A stretch of DNA of 64,000 nt from Microbulbifer agarilyticus. Its GTDB lineage: Bacteria; Pseudomonadota; Gammaproteobacteria; Pseudomonadales; Cellvibrionaceae. The stretch lies in assembly GCF_019800665.1 (NCBI RefSeq), contig NZ_JAHVKO010000003.1:496001-560000 (forward strand), read 5' to 3'. The notes beneath the pieces were generated by a model. It had not been told where the DNA came from and did no database searches. It saw only the letters and a list, made by a program, of their open reading frames with translations. The stretch's first letter is position 1. Each line of letters starts with the position of its first letter. The position numbers and the translations under genes are program-made. This document shows, one piece after another, positions 1 through 8,930 of this stretch.

Positions 1-58
1 CTGAGACCCATGAGGCATGGCTGGCAGTATGTGCTCAAAAGCTACAAATCACGCCGGT

Positions 59-82
59 TTTGTGTCATTTTGCTGACACAAA
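59..82 (+). promoter_or_regulatory. Inverted repeat in the leader of the dipeptidyl peptidase gene
   Basis: Perfect 9-bp arms TTTGTGTCA and TGACACAAA are separated by six bases. They end about 21 bases before the ATG at 104. The position fits an operator or a 5'-leader hairpin. No long U-tract follows the right arm, so a normal terminator of an upstream gene is less likely. The regulator is unknown. Confidence 0.5.
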
Positions 83-103
83 TTTGTTTATGTTGAAGTG
101 GTT

Positions 104-2311
104 ATGAAGCGTCTCGTCCTGTCTCTACTGATCGCCGGTTTCCCCGGATATTCGTCCGCGGAAAAGCTAACTATTGATCGAATATTCTCCGACCCCGCCT
201 TGAGCGGAACCAGCCCCCGTGCCCTGCAGTATTCCCCGGACGGCAGCCGCGTGACGTTCCTGAAAGGCCGCGAGAACGACTACAACCGCTACGACCTGTG
301 GGAGTACAGTCTGCAGGATGGCGAAACCCGTGTGCTGGTCGACTCCGATTCGCTGCATCAGGGTGAGGAAAAACTTTCCGACGAAGAAAAGGCCCGTCGT
401 GAACGCCAGCGTATCTTTGGCAGTGGCATCATGGAGTACAGCTGGTCAAAAGATGGCAAGTCGCTGCTATTCCCGCTGGCCGGTGATGTTTTCTATTACG
501 CATTGAACGACGGCAAGTCCAAGCGCCTGACCGAGACCGAGGCTTTTGAAACCGATGTGCGGGTTTCTCCCAAAGGCAACTTTGTTTCGTTTATTCGCGA
601 CCAGAATATTTATGTGGTTGACCTGGAAACCGGTAAAGAGCGCCAGCTAACCACTGACGGCAAGGGTCCGATCAAAAACGGCATGGCCGAATTTGTGGCG
701 CAGGAAGAAATGGGCCGCATGACCGGCTACTGGTGGTCACCGGATGAAAAGCGCATTGCCTATTTGCAGGTGGACGAGAGCCCGGTCGACGAGGTAACCC
801 GCAGCGAAATCTATGCGGACCGTATCGAAATGATCAGCCAGCGCTACCCTGCGGCCGGCCGCCCCAATGTGACCGTCAAGCTGGGGGTGCTGGACCTGGA
901 CAGTGGCAAGACCCAGTGGCTGGATCTTGGCAAGGACCAGGATATTTATATCCCACGGGTAAAGTGGGCCCGTGACAACCTGCTGTCTTACCAGTGGCAG
1001 AACCGTAGCCAGCAGCAACTAGCGCTGCGTTTTGTGAATATCCCCAGTGGCGAGACCCGCGACGTGCTGGTGGAGTCCAGCGATACCTGGGTGAACCTGT
1101 TTGATGACTTGCGCTTCCTGAAAGATAGTGAGCGTTTTATCTGGTCTTCGGAAAAGGATGGCTTCAAGCACCTTTACCTGTACGACTTTGATGGCAAGCA
1201 ATTGGCCCAGCTGACCCGTGGTGAGTGGGCAATAGATGAGCTGGAAGCGCTGGATGAACAGTCCCGCCAGGTGTATTTCTCCGGTCGTAAAGATACGCCG
1301 CTGGAGCGTCACCTGTATGTGACCGATCTGGAAGGCAGCGGCAAGATCGAAAAGGTTTCTTCCCGCGCTGGCATGCACACGTTTGCGTTTGCCGGTGATG
1401 CGTCCGGTTACATCGACACCTATTCCAATCCGACCACGCCGCCTCAGGTGAGCCTGCACGGTACCGATGGCAAACGCGTGACCTGGCTGCAGGAAAACAA
1501 GGTTGAAAAGGGGCATCCGTTGCACCCGTATATGTCCGACTGGATCGAGCCCGAGTTTGGCGAAATTACCGCACCTGAAGGCCACACCCTGCACTACCGG
1601 ATGTACAAGCCGGCGGACTTCGACCCGAAGAAAACCTACCCGACCATGGTGTTCCTGTATGGCGGCCCACACGCGCAGTTGGTAACCAACAGTTGGGACA
1701 GGCCGTTTAATCAGTTCATGGCGCAGCAGGGCTATGTGGTATTTACCCTGGATAACCGTGGCTCTGCTAATCGCGGCAAGAAATTTGAAGACCCGATCTT
1801 CCAGAAGATGGGTGGCGTGGAAGTGGAAGACCAGGTTACCGGTGTGAAGTTCCTGCGCACATTGCCGTTTATTGATGCTGAGCGCATCGGTGTGTTCGGC
1901 CACAGCTACGGTGGCTATATGGCTCTGATGACCATGTTCAAGGCCGGGGATTATTTCAAAGCGGGCATTTCCGGTGCGCCGGTAACCGACTGGGGGCTTT
2001 ACGATACCCACTATACCGAGCGCTACATGGGTAACCCGAATCAGGTACCGGAAGCGTACGAGGCTTCTTCTGTATTCCCTTACGCGGAAAACCTGAAGGG
2101 CCCGCTGCTGATTTATCACGGTATGGCGGACGACAACGTCCTGTTCACCAACACCACCAAGCTGATCAAGCAGCTGCAGGATAATGGCCAGCAGTTTGAA
2201 CTGATGACCTACCCGGGCAAAAAGCACAGCCTGCGTGGCAAGGAAACCCGCAAGCACTGGTACCAGATGATGAAGGACTTTTTTGATCGCACGCTTGCGG
2301 CTGGCAACTAA
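104..2311 (+). CDS. S9 family dipeptidyl peptidase IV, periplasmic
   Basis: Serine exopeptidase expected to remove X-Pro or X-Ala dipeptides from peptides in the periplasm. The start is placed at ATG 104 because it opens directly into a signal peptide (MKRLVLSLLIAGF..SSA); an in-frame GTG lies at 98. Residues of about 30-480 form the DPP4-type beta-propeller and carry the substrate-amine-binding Glu pair (FVAQEEMGR). The C-terminal alpha/beta-hydrolase domain holds GHSYGGYM (Ser601), ADDNV (Asp676) and KKHS (His708), a complete catalytic triad. About 736 residues is normal for bacterial DPP4. It stands alone, is preceded by an inverted repeat and ends in a strong shared terminator. Prolyl tripeptidyl peptidase is the nearest alternative. 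Confidence 0.93.
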   Translation: MKRLVLSLLIAGFPGYSSAEKLTIDRIFSDPALSGTSPRALQYSPDGSRVTFLKGRENDYNRYDLWEYSLQDGETRVLVDSDSLHQGEEKLSDEEKARRERQRIFGSGIMEYSWSKDGKSLLFPLAGDVFYYALNDGKSKRLTETEAFETDVRVSPKGNFVSFIRDQNIYVVDLETGKERQLTTDGKGPIKNGMAEFVAQEEMGRMTGYWWSPDEKRIAYLQVDESPVDEVTRSEIYADRIEMISQRYPAAGRPNVTVKLGVLDLDSGKTQWLDLGKDQDIYIPRVKWARDNLLSYQWQNRSQQQLALRFVNIPSGETRDVLVESSDTWVNLFDDLRFLKDSERFIWSSEKDGFKHLYLYDFDGKQLAQLTRGEWAIDELEALDEQSRQVYFSGRKDTPLERHLYVTDLEGSGKIEKVSSRAGMHTFAFAGDASGYIDTYSNPTTPPQVSLHGTDGKRVTWLQENKVEKGHPLHPYMSDWIEPEFGEITAPEGHTLHYRMYKPADFDPKKTYPTMVFLYGGPHAQLVTNSWDRPFNQFMAQQGYVVFTLDNRGSANRGKKFEDPIFQKMGGVEVEDQVTGVKFLRTLPFIDAERIGVFGHSYGGYMALMTMFKAGDYFKAGISGAPVTDWGLYDTHYTERYMGNPNQVPEAYEASSVFPYAENLKGPLLIYHGMADDNVLFTNTTKLIKQLQDNGQQFELMTYPGKKHSLRGKETRKHWYQMMKDFFDRTLAAGN

Positions 2312-2331
2312 GCCTGTCAACCGCGGTAACG

Positions 2332-2363
2332 AAAAAGGGGCTTCCGGTTGGAAGCCCCTTTTT
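2332..2363. terminator. Bidirectional rho-independent terminator
   Basis: A 14-bp perfect stem (AAAAAGGGGCTTCC with its complement) has a GGTT loop and A/T runs on both sides. It lies between the convergent peptidase and cydB genes; the cydB stop codon is four bases away. Confidence 0.92.
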
Positions 2364-2366
2364 TAT

Positions 2367-3386
2367 TTAGTGGTAATCCAACTGCGTCGCTTTACCTCTG
2401 AACACATGATAAGAAAAAGCGGTGTACAGCAAGATCAGCGGTATTACGATAAGCGCGCCGACGAGGATGAACTGCAGCGAGTTGCGCGCGCTAGCGGCTT
2501 CCCAAATGGTGAGCTCACCGGGCACGATATACGGATAAAAGCTGAAGCCGATACCACTGAAACACAGGGTGAAAATAATCGTGGTGATAAAAAACGGTAG
2601 CGCGCTGTGCCGGTCGTTGTCTTTCGGCAGGCGTTTCAGCAGGATATCGTTAAAGATAAAGCCCAGGAAACATATCGCCGGGATCAGCAGTACAAACATT
2701 ACCAGTGGATAGTTAAACCAGCGGTCAAATACGCCGGGGTTAACCAGCGGGTTGATGATACTAACCGAGATAACCCCGAGCAGTGCGGCGCGGCCTGCGC
2801 GACGCGCCCAGCGTATTACACGCGTTTGCAGCTCTCCCTCGGTTTTCAATACCAGCCAGGTGGCGCCGATGTAGCTGTATGCCGCAGTAACCCCCAACGC
2901 TGACAACAGGCAGAACAGCAGCGAAGACACACTGTAGTCAAAGCCCATGACGTACTGCCCAAGCATATAGCCCTGGGTAAGGGTTGTGATCAGCGAGCCG
3001 ATTTTGAAGGTGCGGTCCCAGGTGAGTTTGTGATCCACTGCGGCCTTGGCGCGGAAGTCGAACGCAACGCCGCGCATAATCAGCCCAACTAGCATCAACG
3101 CCACTGGAATATACAGGTGCATGAGAATAAGACTGTGGGCCGAAGGGAAGGCGATGAGCAGAATACCGACGGCGAGCACCAGCCAGGTTTCGTTGGCATC
3201 CCAGAACGGGCCGATGGATGCGATCATGGTGTCGCGTTCGGGTTCATCCTGCTCGCCCATCGGCAGCAGGATACCCACGCCGAGATCGTACCCGTCGAGA
3301 ACCGCGTAAGCCAGCACCGCGAGTCCCATCAAGCCAATAAATACCACGGGTAGCCAGTCGCTCCCATTATTGATGATCTCGTTCAT
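2367..3386 (-). CDS. cydB: Cytochrome bd-type quinol oxidase subunit II (CioB/CydB)
   Basis: Second subunit of the inner-membrane bd oxidase, which passes electrons from quinol to oxygen without pumping protons. At 339 residues it has the short CioB-like length. Conserved CydB segments are visible: AYAVLDGYDLGVG near residue 25, FWDANETWLVLAVG near 60 and MRGVAFDFR near 105, with about eight or nine hydrophobic helices. Its ATG overlaps the cydA stop by four bases (ATGA), so the subunits are translationally coupled. No small CydX-like frame follows, because the terminator begins immediately after the stop. Confidence 0.95.
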   Translation of the reverse strand: MNEIINNGSDWLPVVFIGLMGLAVLAYAVLDGYDLGVGILLPMGEQDEPERDTMIASIGPFWDANETWLVLAVGILLIAFPSAHSLILMHLYIPVALMLVGLIMRGVAFDFRAKAAVDHKLTWDRTFKIGSLITTLTQGYMLGQYVMGFDYSVSSLLFCLLSALGVTAAYSYIGATWLVLKTEGELQTRVIRWARRAGRAALLGVISVSIINPLVNPGVFDRWFNYPLVMFVLLIPAICFLGFIFNDILLKRLPKDNDRHSALPFFITTIIFTLCFSGIGFSFYPYIVPGELTIWEAASARNSLQFILVGALIVIPLILLYTAFSYHVFRGKATQLDYH

Positions 3387-4771
3387 GCCACACCTCCGCT
3401 GGTGTCGACTTTTGCCTTTGGTACATTCGGCAGGTTGCCGTGCGCTCTGGGTTCAGCGGTTTCAAATTCTTCCACGGTGACCGCCTTGAGCGCCATGCGT
3501 TTCAGGGTGTGGATATACGCCCACATTAATACTGCGTAGGTGGTGAGATAGAGTGCGAGTGAGAGTGCAACGTTTTTTGGTGCAATTGGTGTGACTGCAT
3601 CCGCCGTTCTTAATATGCCGGTGACCAGCCATGGCTGCCGCCCGATCTCGGTAACATACCAGCCCGCAAGGGTTGCCACCCAGCCGGCAAAGGTCATCAC
3701 CACAAGCCACTTTAGATAGGCTGTCGGTAGCGTTTTTTTGCGGTATAGGAAGTAACAGCCTGTCCACGCGGTGATTAGCATAAGAACTCCCATGCCCACC
3801 ATGATGCGGAAGCCAAAGAACATTGGCGCTACCGGAGGATGGTCGTTGGGGAACTCGTTGAGCCCAAGAATTTTGCCGTCGGGTTTGTGCGTGAGAATCA
3901 GGCTGGCTAGTTTCGGGATGCCAATGGCGAAGTCATTGCTGCGAGTTTCTTCGTTGGGGATGGCGAACAGCAATAATGGCGCGCCGTCTTCTGTCTCCCA
4001 CACCCCTTCCATCGCGGCAATCTTTTGCGGCTGGTACTTGAAGGTGTTGAGTCCGTGGGCGTCGCCGACGAAAGCCTGAATCGGGGCCAGTATGGCGGCG
4101 ACGATCAGGCCGGTTTTCAGTGCCAACCGCGGCGCCAGCTTTGGGTCACCTTTGAGGATACGGTAGGCAGAAATACCACAGACAAAAAAGGCGGCAGTAA
4201 GGCCCGAGGCCAGCAGCATATGCGTTAGTCGATAGGGGAAAGAGGGATTGAAGATGATCTCCATCCAACTAACGGCATGGGCAACACCGTCGCGCATCTC
4301 GTGCCCGGTGGGTGTTTGCATCCAGGAATTGAGTGCGAGGATCCAGAAGGCGGAGAGTGTGGTGCCTATTGCCACCATGAGTGCAGAAAATGTGTGGACT
4401 TTACTGGGCACGCGCTTGATGCCGAATAGCATGATGCCGAGAAATGTCGCTTCGAGGAAGAATGCGGTCAGTACTTCATAGCCCAATAGCGGTCCGGCAA
4501 TGTTACCCACCGTTTCCATGTACCCTGGCCAGTTGGTGCCGAACTGGAACGACATGGTGATTCCGCTGACAACTCCAAGGGCAAAAGTAAGCGCGAAAAC
4601 CTTTACCCAGAAGCGATATGCACGCATCCACACCGGATCACTGGTGAAATCGAAGCGAAGTTTAAAAAAGACCAGAATCCAACAGAGTGCGATGGTGATG
4701 GTGGGGAATAGAATGTGAAAGCTGATATTGGCAGCAAACTGTATTCGGGAGAGCAGCAGTGTATCCAGCAT
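3383..4771 (-). CDS. cydA: Cytochrome bd-type quinol oxidase subunit I, short Q-loop (CioA/CydA)
   Basis: Heme-bearing, quinol-oxidising subunit. ATG 4771 is preferred over the in-frame GTG at 4777 because AGAGG lies five bases before it. Seen: an N-terminal ISFHILFP segment with the heme ligand His, a GYEVLTAFFLEATFLG stretch, the periplasmic KIAAMEG motif that starts the Q-loop, and GFRIMVGMG near the Met ligand. At about 462 residues it lacks the long Q-loop insert of E. coli CydA, which is typical of cyanide-insensitive CioA. A GbsR-type regulator lies 114 bases upstream on the same strand and may control it. Confidence 0.95.
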   Translation of the reverse strand: MLDTLLLSRIQFAANISFHILFPTITIALCWILVFFKLRFDFTSDPVWMRAYRFWVKVFALTFALGVVSGITMSFQFGTNWPGYMETVGNIAGPLLGYEVLTAFFLEATFLGIMLFGIKRVPSKVHTFSALMVAIGTTLSAFWILALNSWMQTPTGHEMRDGVAHAVSWMEIIFNPSFPYRLTHMLLASGLTAAFFVCGISAYRILKGDPKLAPRLALKTGLIVAAILAPIQAFVGDAHGLNTFKYQPQKIAAMEGVWETEDGAPLLLFAIPNEETRSNDFAIGIPKLASLILTHKPDGKILGLNEFPNDHPPVAPMFFGFRIMVGMGVLMLITAWTGCYFLYRKKTLPTAYLKWLVVMTFAGWVATLAGWYVTEIGRQPWLVTGILRTADAVTPIAPKNVALSLALYLTTYAVLMWAYIHTLKRMALKAVTVEEFETAEPRAHGNLPNVPKAKVDTSGGVA

Positions 4772-4820
4772 GGGCACCTCTAGAGAGCAGCCGCGACCGG
4801 GGTGGCCGCAGCCTGTAACA

Positions 4821-4853
4821 GCGTGCGGCGATGTTTAGCCCGGTGCCGCACGC
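4821..4853 (-). promoter_or_regulatory. GC-rich inverted repeat between regulator and oxidase genes
   Basis: Perfect 9-bp arms GCGTGCGGC and GCCGCACGC are separated by 15 bases in the gap between the GbsR-like gene and cydA. It lacks a U-tract, so it may be an mRNA stability or processing hairpin that uncouples regulator and oxidase levels, or an operator. Confidence 0.45.
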
Positions 4854-4885
4854 CCGGGTTGTAAAACTGGCGAGCTTGGCAGTGA

Positions 4886-5455
4886 CTATTTGCGTGTTGA
4901 ATTTTTCTTTGCGCTGGACCCGGTGGCTTTGGATTTAAGGTCCAGCAACTTGTTCAGCCCAGAACCGAGTTTCATGAGCTTGAGCAGGTCTTTTTCATCC
5001 AGCTTGCTGAGTGTATTGGCAAACTGGTCGAGCATTTCCAGCAGGCTGTACACCTCCTGGATTTTTTCTTGTGCGACGCTTTCCTGTTCGTCCCGCGGTT
5101 CGGTGAGCAGCAGCTGGCGCAGGAGGGTGAGGGTCGGGTCCAGCTCCCGTTTGCGCCGCTCCTCGAAGACGGTGCGCGCCAGATCCCAGATACTGCCCGC
5201 TGCGGTAAAGTAGTCCTTCCGGTCACCGGGCTGATGATGCAGTTCAATCAGCCGCCAGGCCTGCAATTCCTTGAGGCCCATGCTCACGTTGCCACGGCTG
5301 ATTTTCAGTGCCTCCGCCAACTGGTCGGCATTTACCGGCTCATTGTGGATGGTCAGCAGGGCGAACATCTGGCCGACTGTGCGATTGAATCCCCAGCGGC
5401 TTCCCATCTCACCAAAATGTAGTACAAAGGCCTGCGCTTGATTGGAAAGCTTCAT
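4886..5455 (-). CDS. GbsR/MarR family transcriptional regulator
   Basis: Winged helix-turn-helix regulator of 189 residues. The N-terminus (about 1-25, HFGEMGSRWGFNRTVGQ) and the recognition region (about 40-65, ALKISRGNVSMGLKELQAW) are characteristic of GbsR-type MarR proteins. The C-terminus is a long alpha-helical, probably coiled-coil dimerisation segment ending in a basic Lys/Arg-rich tail. It sits directly upstream of and co-oriented with cydAB, so it probably controls the oxidase, and a perfect palindrome lies 22 bases before its ATG, suggesting autoregulation. Known GbsR proteins respond to small osmolytes such as choline; the ligand here is unknown. Confidence 0.85.
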   Translation of the reverse strand: MKLSNQAQAFVLHFGEMGSRWGFNRTVGQMFALLTIHNEPVNADQLAEALKISRGNVSMGLKELQAWRLIELHHQPGDRKDYFTAAGSIWDLARTVFEERRKRELDPTLTLLRQLLLTEPRDEQESVAQEKIQEVYSLLEMLDQFANTLSKLDEKDLLKLMKLGSGLNKLLDLKSKATGSSAKKNSTRK

Positions 5456-5476
5456 CTGTTTTGATTTCTTCTTAAC

Positions 5477-5494
5477 TTTCAGAAATTTCTGAAA
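5477..5494. promoter_or_regulatory. 18-bp perfect palindrome, likely operator of the GbsR-like regulator
   Basis: TTTCAGAAATTTCTGAAA reads the same on both strands, with further partial symmetry outside (AAc...aTT). It lies 22 bases upstream of the regulator start inside an AT-rich stretch that would hold the promoter. Position and symmetry suit a dimeric winged-HTH protein; binding is inferred. Confidence 0.65.
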
Positions 5495-5603
5495 ATTGTA
5501 AATATAAATTGATCTGTGTCAAGCAAGATTGTGTGGGCGTGGCTGAACGATCGGGGGGTGGTGCGTTGCTTTGCGCGCGGCAGCGCTGCCGGGAGGGTTG
5601 CTA

Positions 5604-6509
5604 TCAGGCTTGGCAGGGAATGGATGCCAGTGCACGCGCTTGCCAGTCTGCCGGCACCAGGAAGCCGCGGCTCAGTTTTCCCTCTGGCGCAGTACGCGCC
5701 ACACAGATGGGGCCGCGGGATAGCAGCGCTTCGCTAAGTTCGGGCTCTGCCTCAGTACTGGCAGGTACGCCGTCAGCCATGCGCATCGGATAGGGGGCAA
5801 GCCAGCAGGACTTGGGCAGCTGGTACCAGGTATCGAGATTGTCCCCGCGAGCGGTGGGGAAATAGGCGCGAAAGGTGGCGAGGTCGGCCCACCAGTAATC
5901 TCCTGGCCGCGGATCCGGTGCGGGCAGCGACGCCAGGGGCCGGAACAGGCGGCCGGGCATTAGCGCCCACTGCCGGTCCAGCTGAATGCCCTGATTGCGC
6001 AAGATTGCGCTGGCTGTTTCGCCGAGAGCTACCGGCAACTGGTGGTCGCGCATGCGCTGCAGTTTGATATCCAGGCGATCCTTGAGGCCGGGACCCACCC
6101 AGTATTCGTCTATCTGCAGGTAGAACTTGAGTGCCAGCTCCCAGTGTTCCACTGCGTTATCGAGGTGGTGGCGTACCACGAAGTCGAGCTCACCCAGCGT
6201 TTTGCCCTCCGCGCGAATCGGCAGGTTGCGAGCGAGTAAGGTGTAGTCCGGGTGGTGAGTGAAAGCGAAGGCCCAGAGCTGTTCGAAGTAGATACCGAGG
6301 CGGTGGCTTGTGCACTGCTGCAGTGTTTCCAGCAGCGGAGCCTCAAGTTGCGCGCGGACTCCGGGTGCTGAAAAATATTCCGCCAGTGCCTGACGTCGCG
6401 TCTGTGGCAACCACGGCAGTGGATACTCCGGTGCGATGTCGGTGGTATTCAACATCCACAGGAAGTTATCCCAGTGATCCGGGGTAGCGATAGGCAGTTG
6501 GGCACTCAT
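5604..6509 (-). CDS. DUF1853 family protein (PD-(D/E)XK nuclease-like)
   Basis: Cytosolic protein of 301 residues with the DUF1853 signature: RLGIYFEQLWAFAF (about 70-83), NLPI (95-98), GELDFVV (106-112), HWELALKFYL (122-131) and WVGPGLKDRLDIK. The order Glu..Asp109..Glu124-x3-Lys128 resembles a PD-(D/E)XK nuclease core, but no activity is established for the family. There is no signal peptide. It lies between the regulator's promoter region and the autotransporter, co-oriented with both and with separate spacing, so no operon is implied. Function unknown. Confidence 0.85.
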   Translation of the reverse strand: MSAQLPIATPDHWDNFLWMLNTTDIAPEYPLPWLPQTRRQALAEYFSAPGVRAQLEAPLLETLQQCTSHRLGIYFEQLWAFAFTHHPDYTLLARNLPIRAEGKTLGELDFVVRHHLDNAVEHWELALKFYLQIDEYWVGPGLKDRLDIKLQRMRDHQLPVALGETASAILRNQGIQLDRQWALMPGRLFRPLASLPAPDPRPGDYWWADLATFRAYFPTARGDNLDTWYQLPKSCWLAPYPMRMADGVPASTEAEPELSEALLSRGPICVARTAPEGKLSRGFLVPADWQARALASIPCQA

Positions 6510-6578
6510 GGGGCGAGTATAGGGAATTCGGCTGGCGCTCGATACTTGCGAATATCCGAGCGATTCAGAGAGGGCAGA

Positions 6579-8930
6579 TTACCACTTGTAGCGAAAACCG
6601 AAGGTCAGCTGCACGCTGTAACTATCCCCCAGGTTGTTCAGGCTGGTCGCGTAGTCCAGTTCACCATACACCGAGCATCCGTCACCGCACTCGTCGTAGG
6701 TAAAACCCGCACCAATTTGTCCCCACCACTGGTCCCGTTCCTGAAACAGCGAGGTACCGGATACCTTCACCTCAGTCTGGTCGTCAAAATAAAAGTAGGT
6801 GTTGGCGATGGCGTAAAAGCCGATGCGTTCCAGCAGCAGGTTGCCGTACATATTGCGGTTCACCCGCTGGCTGAGGCGTTGCTCGAAAGCGACGCCCATC
6901 CGGGCAAAGCCCCCCTGATTTTCCGCGTCCGTCATGCTGGCGCCGTAGGGGTCTTGGTTATCGTCGATGTCTTCAGCGGTGAACGCGAGTTGCAATTGCG
7001 GGGTGAGGGAGTAGAAGTCACACAGTTTGAGACTGTGCCCGCCTTCGACGGAAAAATTAAATCCGACAGCGTCATTGTCTTTGCCCAGGTACCAGAGTTC
7101 GCTGGAATACAGGTCTGAGTCGAACCAGTTGAACTGGGCCTGTATATCGGCATAACTGCCCTGACTGCCGTGCCAGGTCAGCGAAGCGCCGACACCGAAG
7201 TAATCGGTATCGATATCGCCGCGGCCAAAGAAACTGTCGAGCTCGGTGCTGCCACTGCCGTACTGGGCGAACACGCCGAGCATCATGCGGCCGTAGTACA
7301 CCGCAGGATCGAAAGAAAAGTCGCTACCGATTTGTACCTGGCCGAAGTCCTGCTGCCACTCGGCGTGTGCGGTAGATCCCTCTGGCGCATTGTCGTTGTA
7401 CTCGGTGTTCAAACGCATCCACCAGCCGCCGCCGTCGATGGTGCGTTCTACGGCCTCGCCGTAACAGCAGGTGCCGCGATCCCTGAAACTGGTGCCGGCC
7501 CAGAAACGATTACCCACGCGCTTGCGCAACGTGGTTGGTGTGTTCATGCGGCGAATGGACTGGGCATAGGTTTCGTAGAGCACGGCGCCTGGTTGCCAGC
7601 GCGGGATTAAGTTACCGCTGCCATTGAACGGATTGCTGATCGTGGAGCGAAGGAACCAGGTGTCATTGCTGCCGCCATCGATGCCGCCCCGGTGCAATGT
7701 GTAACCATAGGCGCCGCCGACAATCGCCGAGCGCCCATCAAAACCTGTGTAGTCTGGTGCGAGGGTAAAGGCACTCCGCGGGTTATTGCCTTCAACCTGG
7801 ATGATGGGAATGCCATCGCCAACGGTGAGCGCGCCATTTCCACCTAGGTTGAAAATACCGACGAAGGTGCGCCCGCTCGCATTGCCGGCGATGGAGAGAA
7901 AATCGCTTGGTGCGTTGTCGCCTGCGAGTTGCGTATCCATCCACAGGCGTCCGTCGCGACCATGATAAGAGCCAAAACGTCCGTCGTCATGGGTGGCGAT
8001 ATTGAGCTGATTGAAGACGCCGTTTTCCAGGTCGAGGGTGCCGGCATTTTGCACGTCGCCAAAGATGGAAAACTCCGTATCGGTCGGTTCCAGAATGCCG
8101 CCGAAACGGATGTCCAGCCCAAGTGATTCGCCTCCGCTGCGCCCGCCACCGACGGTCAGATCGTTGAACATGCGCAGCTTGGAGCTGCCGTTGATAATCA
8201 GGTTCTCCCAATTCAACAGCTTGCTGCCATCAAGCAGGTGATCGAGTTTGAAGCGCAGCGTGTCGATATCACCGTCGTCTGCTGTGGCATCGTCGCCGCC
8301 GTCGAGTATGGTGTCTTCCTCGTCGAAGGCGCGGGCGTCAATCTCCAGGTAATCGGAGCCGCTGCCTCCCACAAAGTGGTTGATAATGCCCTCGTCGTAA
8401 TAAAACGTGTCGTCGCCAGCGCCCATGTTCGCGATTTCGAATATGAAGCCGCCGTCGAGCAGCAGAGAATCGTCGCCAGCACCTGCGTTCAGGCGAAAGG
8501 TCAGGCCGTCGTATATCTCGATACGGTCGTCCCCATCGCCGGTATCCAAACCGCCGTTAAAGAAATTACCAATCTGCGAATCGCGGTTTTCCACAATCAC
8601 CGTGTCGTTGCCATCTCCCGTGAACAGGTTGGTCTCGATCACTGCACCATTGACGTTGATCTGGTCATCACCAGTGCCCGCATTGGCGATACCAATGGTG
8701 CCGCCATCAAGGTTGAGTACATCGTCACCACCAAGTGCGTCTACGTCGGCACCGGCGGCATCATTGTCTGTGTCACAGAGGATGGTATCCGGGCCTTCGG
8801 TACCAATATTCCCCGGCGAGCAATCGGCCTTGGCTGGCGTTGGCAACAGCAGTAACGCAATAAGCCCGATTACCCAGGATGCGCCGACGGCCATTGCTGT
8901 AGGGCCGTGCGGCCGGGTGTCAGAACTCAT
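6579..8930 (-). CDS. Autotransporter-like outer-membrane protein with RTX-like passenger repeats
   Basis: A predicted surface protein of 783 residues from ATG 8930; this start is chosen because a signal sequence follows it (AVGASWVIGLIALLLL..AKA). Residues of about 38-210 contain at least six acidic repeats of the form G-x-G-D-D-x-hydrophobic (GGDDVLNL, GTGDDQINV, GDGNDTVIV, GDGDDRIEI, GAGDDSLLL, GAGDDTFYY), like calcium-binding RTX nonapeptides. A beta-helix-like middle follows, then a C-terminal barrel of about 290 residues with alternating aromatic strands and a terminal aromatic (FRYKW). Its start overlaps the end of the OmpW-like gene by 11 bases, implying coupled translation. Ligand or adhesin role unknown. 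Confidence 0.8.
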   Translation of the reverse strand: MSSDTRPHGPTAMAVGASWVIGLIALLLLPTPAKADCSPGNIGTEGPDTILCDTDNDAAGADVDALGGDDVLNLDGGTIGIANAGTGDDQINVNGAVIETNLFTGDGNDTVIVENRDSQIGNFFNGGLDTGDGDDRIEIYDGLTFRLNAGAGDDSLLLDGGFIFEIANMGAGDDTFYYDEGIINHFVGGSGSDYLEIDARAFDEEDTILDGGDDATADDGDIDTLRFKLDHLLDGSKLLNWENLIINGSSKLRMFNDLTVGGGRSGGESLGLDIRFGGILEPTDTEFSIFGDVQNAGTLDLENGVFNQLNIATHDDGRFGSYHGRDGRLWMDTQLAGDNAPSDFLSIAGNASGRTFVGIFNLGGNGALTVGDGIPIIQVEGNNPRSAFTLAPDYTGFDGRSAIVGGAYGYTLHRGGIDGGSNDTWFLRSTISNPFNGSGNLIPRWQPGAVLYETYAQSIRRMNTPTTLRKRVGNRFWAGTSFRDRGTCCYGEAVERTIDGGGWWMRLNTEYNDNAPEGSTAHAEWQQDFGQVQIGSDFSFDPAVYYGRMMLGVFAQYGSGSTELDSFFGRGDIDTDYFGVGASLTWHGSQGSYADIQAQFNWFDSDLYSSELWYLGKDNDAVGFNFSVEGGHSLKLCDFYSLTPQLQLAFTAEDIDDNQDPYGASMTDAENQGGFARMGVAFEQRLSQRVNRNMYGNLLLERIGFYAIANTYFYFDDQTEVKVSGTSLFQERDQWWGQIGAGFTYDECGDGCSVYGELDYATSLNNLGDSYSVQLTFGFRYKW

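Noticed and set aside
1019-2320. Long open frame of about 430 codons on the minus strand opposite the dipeptidyl peptidase gene
   Set aside because: It lies fully antisense to a gene with complete catalytic motifs, has no recognisable domain or ribosome-binding site, and is explained by GC-rich third codon positions.
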